Assembly: GCA_004299095.1 (NCBI GenBank)
Contig: SCQQ01000118.1
Location: 1-58,529, forward strand
DNA: 58,529 nt
Direction: 5' to 3'
Origin: Burkholderiaceae bacterium
GTDB taxonomy: Bacteria; Pseudomonadota; Gammaproteobacteria; Burkholderiales; Burkholderiaceae_C
A program made the position numbers and the translations under genes. The notes below the pieces were generated by a model, which did not search any database, had not been told where the DNA came from, and worked only from the letters and a program-made list of their open reading frames with translations. Position 1 is the first letter of the stretch, and the number at the start of each line of letters is the position of its first letter. This document shows, in pieces, positions 55,659 through 58,529 of the stretch.

Positions 55659-56749
55659 CGCCGCCGGCGGCCGTCACCTGCGCGCAGCGAAGTCATTCCG
55701 TCATTCTTCACGCTGCGCGGCAGCAGGCGTTCGGGCTGAAACACGCAGGTGAAGGTCGAGCCCTTGCCCAGCGTGCTTTCGATCCGGAGCTCGGCGCCGT
55801 GCAGGCTGAGCACGTGCTTGACGATCGACAGCCCGAGGCCCGTGCCGCCCTTGGCGCGCGAGCGGCTGGACGACACGCGGTAGAAGCGCTCGGTCAGGCG
55901 CGGCAGGTGCTCGGCCGGGATGCCATAGCCGCTGTCGACCACCGAATACTCGGCGCCCGCGGCGGTGCGTTTCCAGCGGATGGCGATAGTGCCGCCTGCG
56001 GGCGTGTAGCGCACCGCGTTGCTCACCAGGTTGGAGAACGCGCTGTGCAACTCCTTGGGTGAACCGAGCAAATCGAACGCCGCGCCATCTTCCAGCGTCA
56101 CACGGTGGTGACCCTGGCTCAGGGCTTCGGCCTCGCGCCGCAGCGAATCGAGCTGCGCCGTCATGGCGATGCGCTCCTGCGGCAGGCTGTGCTGCATCTC
56201 AAGATGTGACAGCGTGAGCAGGTCTTCGACGATCTGGCGCATGCGCTCGGACTGCGTGCGCATTTCGCCCAGCACCGGCGCCAGCGCGGGTACGTCCTTT
56301 GGGTCCAGCAGCTCGAGGTAGCCGTGGATCACGGTGAGCGGCGTGCGCAGCTCATGCGACACGTTGGCGACGAAATCGCGCCGCACCTGCTCCAGCCGCG
56401 TCACGCGGCTCACGTCGCGCGCCAACAGCAGGCGGCACGCGTCGCCGTACGGCAGCAGCAGCAGTTGCAAGCGCACTTCGGTGTCCACGGGCGACGCGAT
56501 TTCGTCGGATTCCGGCGCACCCGCCGCGAGCCACGCGGCCAGCGCCGCTGCGCCCTCGCCCTGTCCCACGCGCGCGCCGCGATCGGCAGGCCAGGTCAGC
56601 CCCAGCAGCGGGCCCGCGGCCGGATTGCACCAGGCCAAGCGGCCTGCGCCATCCATCAGCACCAGCGCGTCAGGCAAGGCGCGCGCCACCGTGCGCAGGT
56701 GGTGCAGTTGCCCCGCCAGGCGCTGGGCACGCTCGCGGTCGGCACTCAT
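55652..56749 (-). CDS. phoR: PhoR-type sensor histidine kinase without membrane segments
   Basis: A 365-residue kinase. It begins directly in the linker/PAS part: MSADRERAQRLAGQLHHLRT then ALPDALVLMDGAGRLAWCNP. H-box FVANVSHELRTPLTVIHG (His132); N-box FSNLVSNAVRYTPAGG; G-boxes VVDSGYGIP and KGGTGLGLSIVKHVL. PhoR of related bacteria has about 70-90 extra N-terminal residues with two membrane helices; these are missing, and phoB lies immediately upstream (ATGA overlap), so no longer start is available. It must be anchored by interaction with PhoU/PstB or be cytosolic. Confidence 0.9.
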   Translation of the reverse strand: MSADRERAQRLAGQLHHLRTVARALPDALVLMDGAGRLAWCNPAAGPLLGLTWPADRGARVGQGEGAAALAAWLAAGAPESDEIASPVDTEVRLQLLLLPYGDACRLLLARDVSRVTRLEQVRRDFVANVSHELRTPLTVIHGYLELLDPKDVPALAPVLGEMRTQSERMRQIVEDLLTLSHLEMQHSLPQERIAMTAQLDSLRREAEALSQGHHRVTLEDGAAFDLLGSPKELHSAFSNLVSNAVRYTPAGGTIAIRWKRTAAGAEYSVVDSGYGIPAEHLPRLTERFYRVSSSRSRAKGGTGLGLSIVKHVLSLHGAELRIESTLGKGSTFTCVFQPERLLPRSVKNDGMTSLRAGDGRRRRP

Positions 56750-57435
56750 GGCGCGGTCGAGAAGCGGTAGCCGGCGCCGCGCACGGTCTGGATCAGTGCG
56801 TGCAGCGCAAACGGCTCCAGCGCGCCGCGCAGGCGGCGGATGTGGACGTCGACGGTGCGCTCTTCCACGTAAACGCCGCCGCCCCAGACGTGGTCCAGCA
56901 ACTGCGCGCGCGAATAGACGCGCTCGGGGTGCGTCATGAAGAAGTGCAGCAGCCGGTACTCCTTGGGTCCGAGCGCCACCGGCTGGCCGCCCGCGGACAC
57001 GCGCTGCGCCGGCGCGTCGAGACGCAGGCCGCCGAGCTCGACCGGGCCGGTGCCGTCATCGCCCTGGGCGCGGCGCAGCACGGCGCGGATGCGGGCGACC
57101 AGCTCGCGCGTGGAAAAAGGCTTGACCACGTAGTCGTCCACGCCCGCTTCCAGCCCGTTCACGCGGTCGATTTCCTCGCCGCGCGCGGTCAGCATGATGA
57201 TCGGGATGGCGGCGGTACCGGTGTCGGCGTGCAGCCGGCGCGCCAGGTCGAGGCCGCTCAGGCCGGGCAGCATCCAGTCGAGCAGGATCAAGTCGGGCGG
57301 CGCCTCCGCAATCGCCCGCAGCGCCTCGCGCGCGTCGGCGGCATGGCGGGCCTGCATGTCGGCCTTGCGCAGCGCGAACGCCACCATGTCGCGAATGGGC
57401 GCTTCGTCTTCAACGATCAGGATGCGCTTTTGCAT
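56746..57435 (-). CDS. phoB: Phosphate regulon response regulator PhoB
   Basis: A 229-residue OmpR/PhoB regulator. Acidic cluster in LIVEDEAPIRDMVAF; phosphoacceptor Asp53 in LILLDWMLPGLSGLDLAR; Lys in YVVKPFSTRELVARIRAVLR. The C-terminal winged helix GPKEYRLLHFFMTHPERVYS and VDVHIRRLRGALEPF. The DWMLPGxSG motif is specific to PhoB. Start at ATG 57435; a longer frame to 57498 is rejected. It overlaps phoR by 4 nt and presumably binds the repeat at 51043-51082. Confidence 0.95.
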   Translation of the reverse strand: MQKRILIVEDEAPIRDMVAFALRKADMQARHAADAREALRAIAEAPPDLILLDWMLPGLSGLDLARRLHADTGTAAIPIIMLTARGEEIDRVNGLEAGVDDYVVKPFSTRELVARIRAVLRRAQGDDGTGPVELGGLRLDAPAQRVSAGGQPVALGPKEYRLLHFFMTHPERVYSRAQLLDHVWGGGVYVEERTVDVHIRRLRGALEPFALHALIQTVRGAGYRFSTAP

Positions 57436-57507
57436 GAAGGATTTTTGTCTCAAAGAAGTCGAATGACATCGTCGGTCCACCGCAGGATTCGAACACAAGC
57501 CGTCGCA

Positions 57508-58089
57508 TCAATGCCTTGAACCGAACATGCGGCCCCACACGGGCTGGCCAAGCAGCCCGTGGAGCACGACGGCCGCCAAGTGCCCGCCCCAATAAATCCA
57601 GGTGATGACGGCAAACACGTCGTGCGTTCCTTCGATCAACTCGAGCAACGGCTGGCCCGCGCCGGCGGCACGCGCGACGAAAAAAACGCCGCCGAGCAGG
57701 ACCATCGCGGTGATCGCGAGCAGGCCGAGGCCGTGAACCATGCCGATCAGGCTTCGGTCCCGCGGGCCGCCATGCGGCAGCGCGAAATGGCGCGCGATGC
57801 CGCGCAAATCGGCGCCAGCCCGTCGCAGGCCGTCCTGCGACCATGGAAACAAATGCCGGATGCCCTCTTCAGGATGCCCGATGGACCACGCCCAGTGGAT
57901 CACGATCAAAACCAGAATGAGTGCGCCCATCACCTCGTGCGACCTGAAGCCGAAGCCGTCCGGGCGGCCGGGCTGCGGACTCTGCATGAAGCTGCCCACC
58001 GGCAACTGGACGGTGACGGCGACCGCGAGCAACCCGTGAATCCATTGCAGCGGCCGGCTCCACCGTTCGGTTGATTCGATGACTGTCAT
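57508..58089 (-). CDS. Cytochrome b561 family membrane protein
   Basis: A 193-residue four-helix b-type cytochrome. PLQWIHGLLAVAVTVQLPVG carries the first heme-ligand His; RSHEVMGALILVLIVIHWAW, MVHGLGLLAITAMVLLGGVF and EGTHDVFAVITWIYWGGHLA carry the other ligand histidines. ATG 58089 (MTVIEST) is preferred. It accepts electrons from quinol and passes them on, possibly to periplasmic partners or superoxide. No partner gene is adjacent; a 72-bp gap separates it from phoB. Confidence 0.87.
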   Translation of the reverse strand: MTVIESTERWSRPLQWIHGLLAVAVTVQLPVGSFMQSPQPGRPDGFGFRSHEVMGALILVLIVIHWAWSIGHPEEGIRHLFPWSQDGLRRAGADLRGIARHFALPHGGPRDRSLIGMVHGLGLLAITAMVLLGGVFFVARAAGAGQPLLELIEGTHDVFAVITWIYWGGHLAAVVLHGLLGQPVWGRMFGSRH

Positions 58090-58354
58090 GTGGCTCTCGT
58101 TTGACGCGCGCAACTCGTGGCCGGTTACGACCGGCGATCCGGGTCGGACGCACCCATCACGCCGGGACGCCGATCAATTGCGGATTCACGCCGGCATCGA
58201 CACGCGCGAGCGTGCCGCCGGCGGCGAATCGGTGCGACAGACTGGCCGGCGAGACTTAGGCAAGGCTGAGGGAAACCAGCCGATCGCACCGGTGGCCGGT
58301 CAATCCGGTTGATGGCATCGGGCAGGCGCTGCCTGCGCCGAGCCGGCCACGCAG

Positions 58355-58529
58355 CTACAGCGTCGCGGCAATCAGCCGCGCTTCATGCTGCAACGCGGCG
58401 CTGTCGCGTTCGCGCGGGCGCGGCAGTGCAATGGCGCGATCCAGCTTCACGCCGGCCGGCTGACCCGAGAGGACCACCACGCGATCGGCCAGGTACACCG
58501 CCTCTTCGATGTCGTGCGTGACGAACAGC
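58355..58529 (-). CDS. ABC transporter ATPase, C-terminal part (runs off the window)
   Basis: The last 57 codons of an ABC ATPase. The H-loop LFVTHDIEEAVYLADRVVVL and SGQPAGVKLDRAIALPRPRE are typical of the nitrate/sulfonate/taurine (SsuB/TauB/NrtD) group. Stop TAG at 58355-58357. The 265 bp between it and the cytochrome gene contain no supported gene. Only the 3' end is visible, so substrate is not determined. Confidence 0.85.
   Translation of the reverse strand, partial: LFVTHDIEEAVYLADRVVVLSGQPAGVKLDRAIALPRPRERDSAALQHEARLIAATL

Overview
The window is high-GC DNA with tightly packed genes, many 1-26 nt overlaps and clear synonymous GC bias. Gene content (prfB with its programmed frameshift, a PstSCAB-PhoU block beside PhoBR, a class I FBPase, a short bacterial ferredoxin-NADP reductase, merRCA, REP-like CCCCGCGAAGGCGGGG palindromes) suggests a Betaproteobacterium, probably Burkholderiales. 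This is an inference from gene style; there is no rRNA or tRNA gene here to settle it.

Layout. 1-260: relic of an IS630-type transposase. 280-5121: LysR regulator divergent from a flavoprotein / AhpD-like / double-pirin run, a quinone and electrophile stress module. 5536-6928: heat-shock run (sigma-32-like promoter, two Hsp20 genes, a coiled-coil stress protein). 7262-9362: acyl-CoA synthetase and a VOC protein. 9580-10062: two broken genes (AAA ATPase and DNA methyltransferase) joined head to head. 10462-21753: mostly core genes (DEAD-box helicase, prfB, vapBC, pepN-fbp, fpr, phosphoribosyltransferase, UspA, muramidase). 21934-25679: a second LysR/pirin module with OsmC and a truncated isochorismatase-like gene. 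25639-32699: membrane proteins, DedA, a two-component system, an MFS transporter, a PmtA-like methyltransferase and an exported protein.

32988-47503 is a metal-handling island: an RND pump with its periplasmic adaptor, nrtS, a four-gene cluster under a MerR-type promoter (P1B ATPase with a YPC motif, HMA protein, CcdA-cupredoxin fusion, MerR regulator), a compact mercury operon merR/merC/merA with an intact operator, and a CsoR/RcnR-family repressor with a second non-canonical P-type ATPase.

47673-51082 holds the most interesting locus: a bufferin-type RiPP operon (bufA1 precursor, MNIO/DUF692 enzyme, DUF2063 partner, DoxX, ECF sigma factor). It lies between a 206-bp broken copy of pstS and the intact pstS, and is divergent from pstSCAB-phoU. 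PhoR/PhoB follow; this PhoR has no membrane segments. The window ends with a cytochrome b561 gene and the 3' end of an ABC transporter ATPase gene.

The strongest candidates for undescribed biology are the bufferin locus with its Met-rich precursor, the YPC-ATPase/HMA/CcdA-cupredoxin/MerR cluster, and the Cys-less CsoR-family repressor paired with an ATPase that has ACG in place of CPx.
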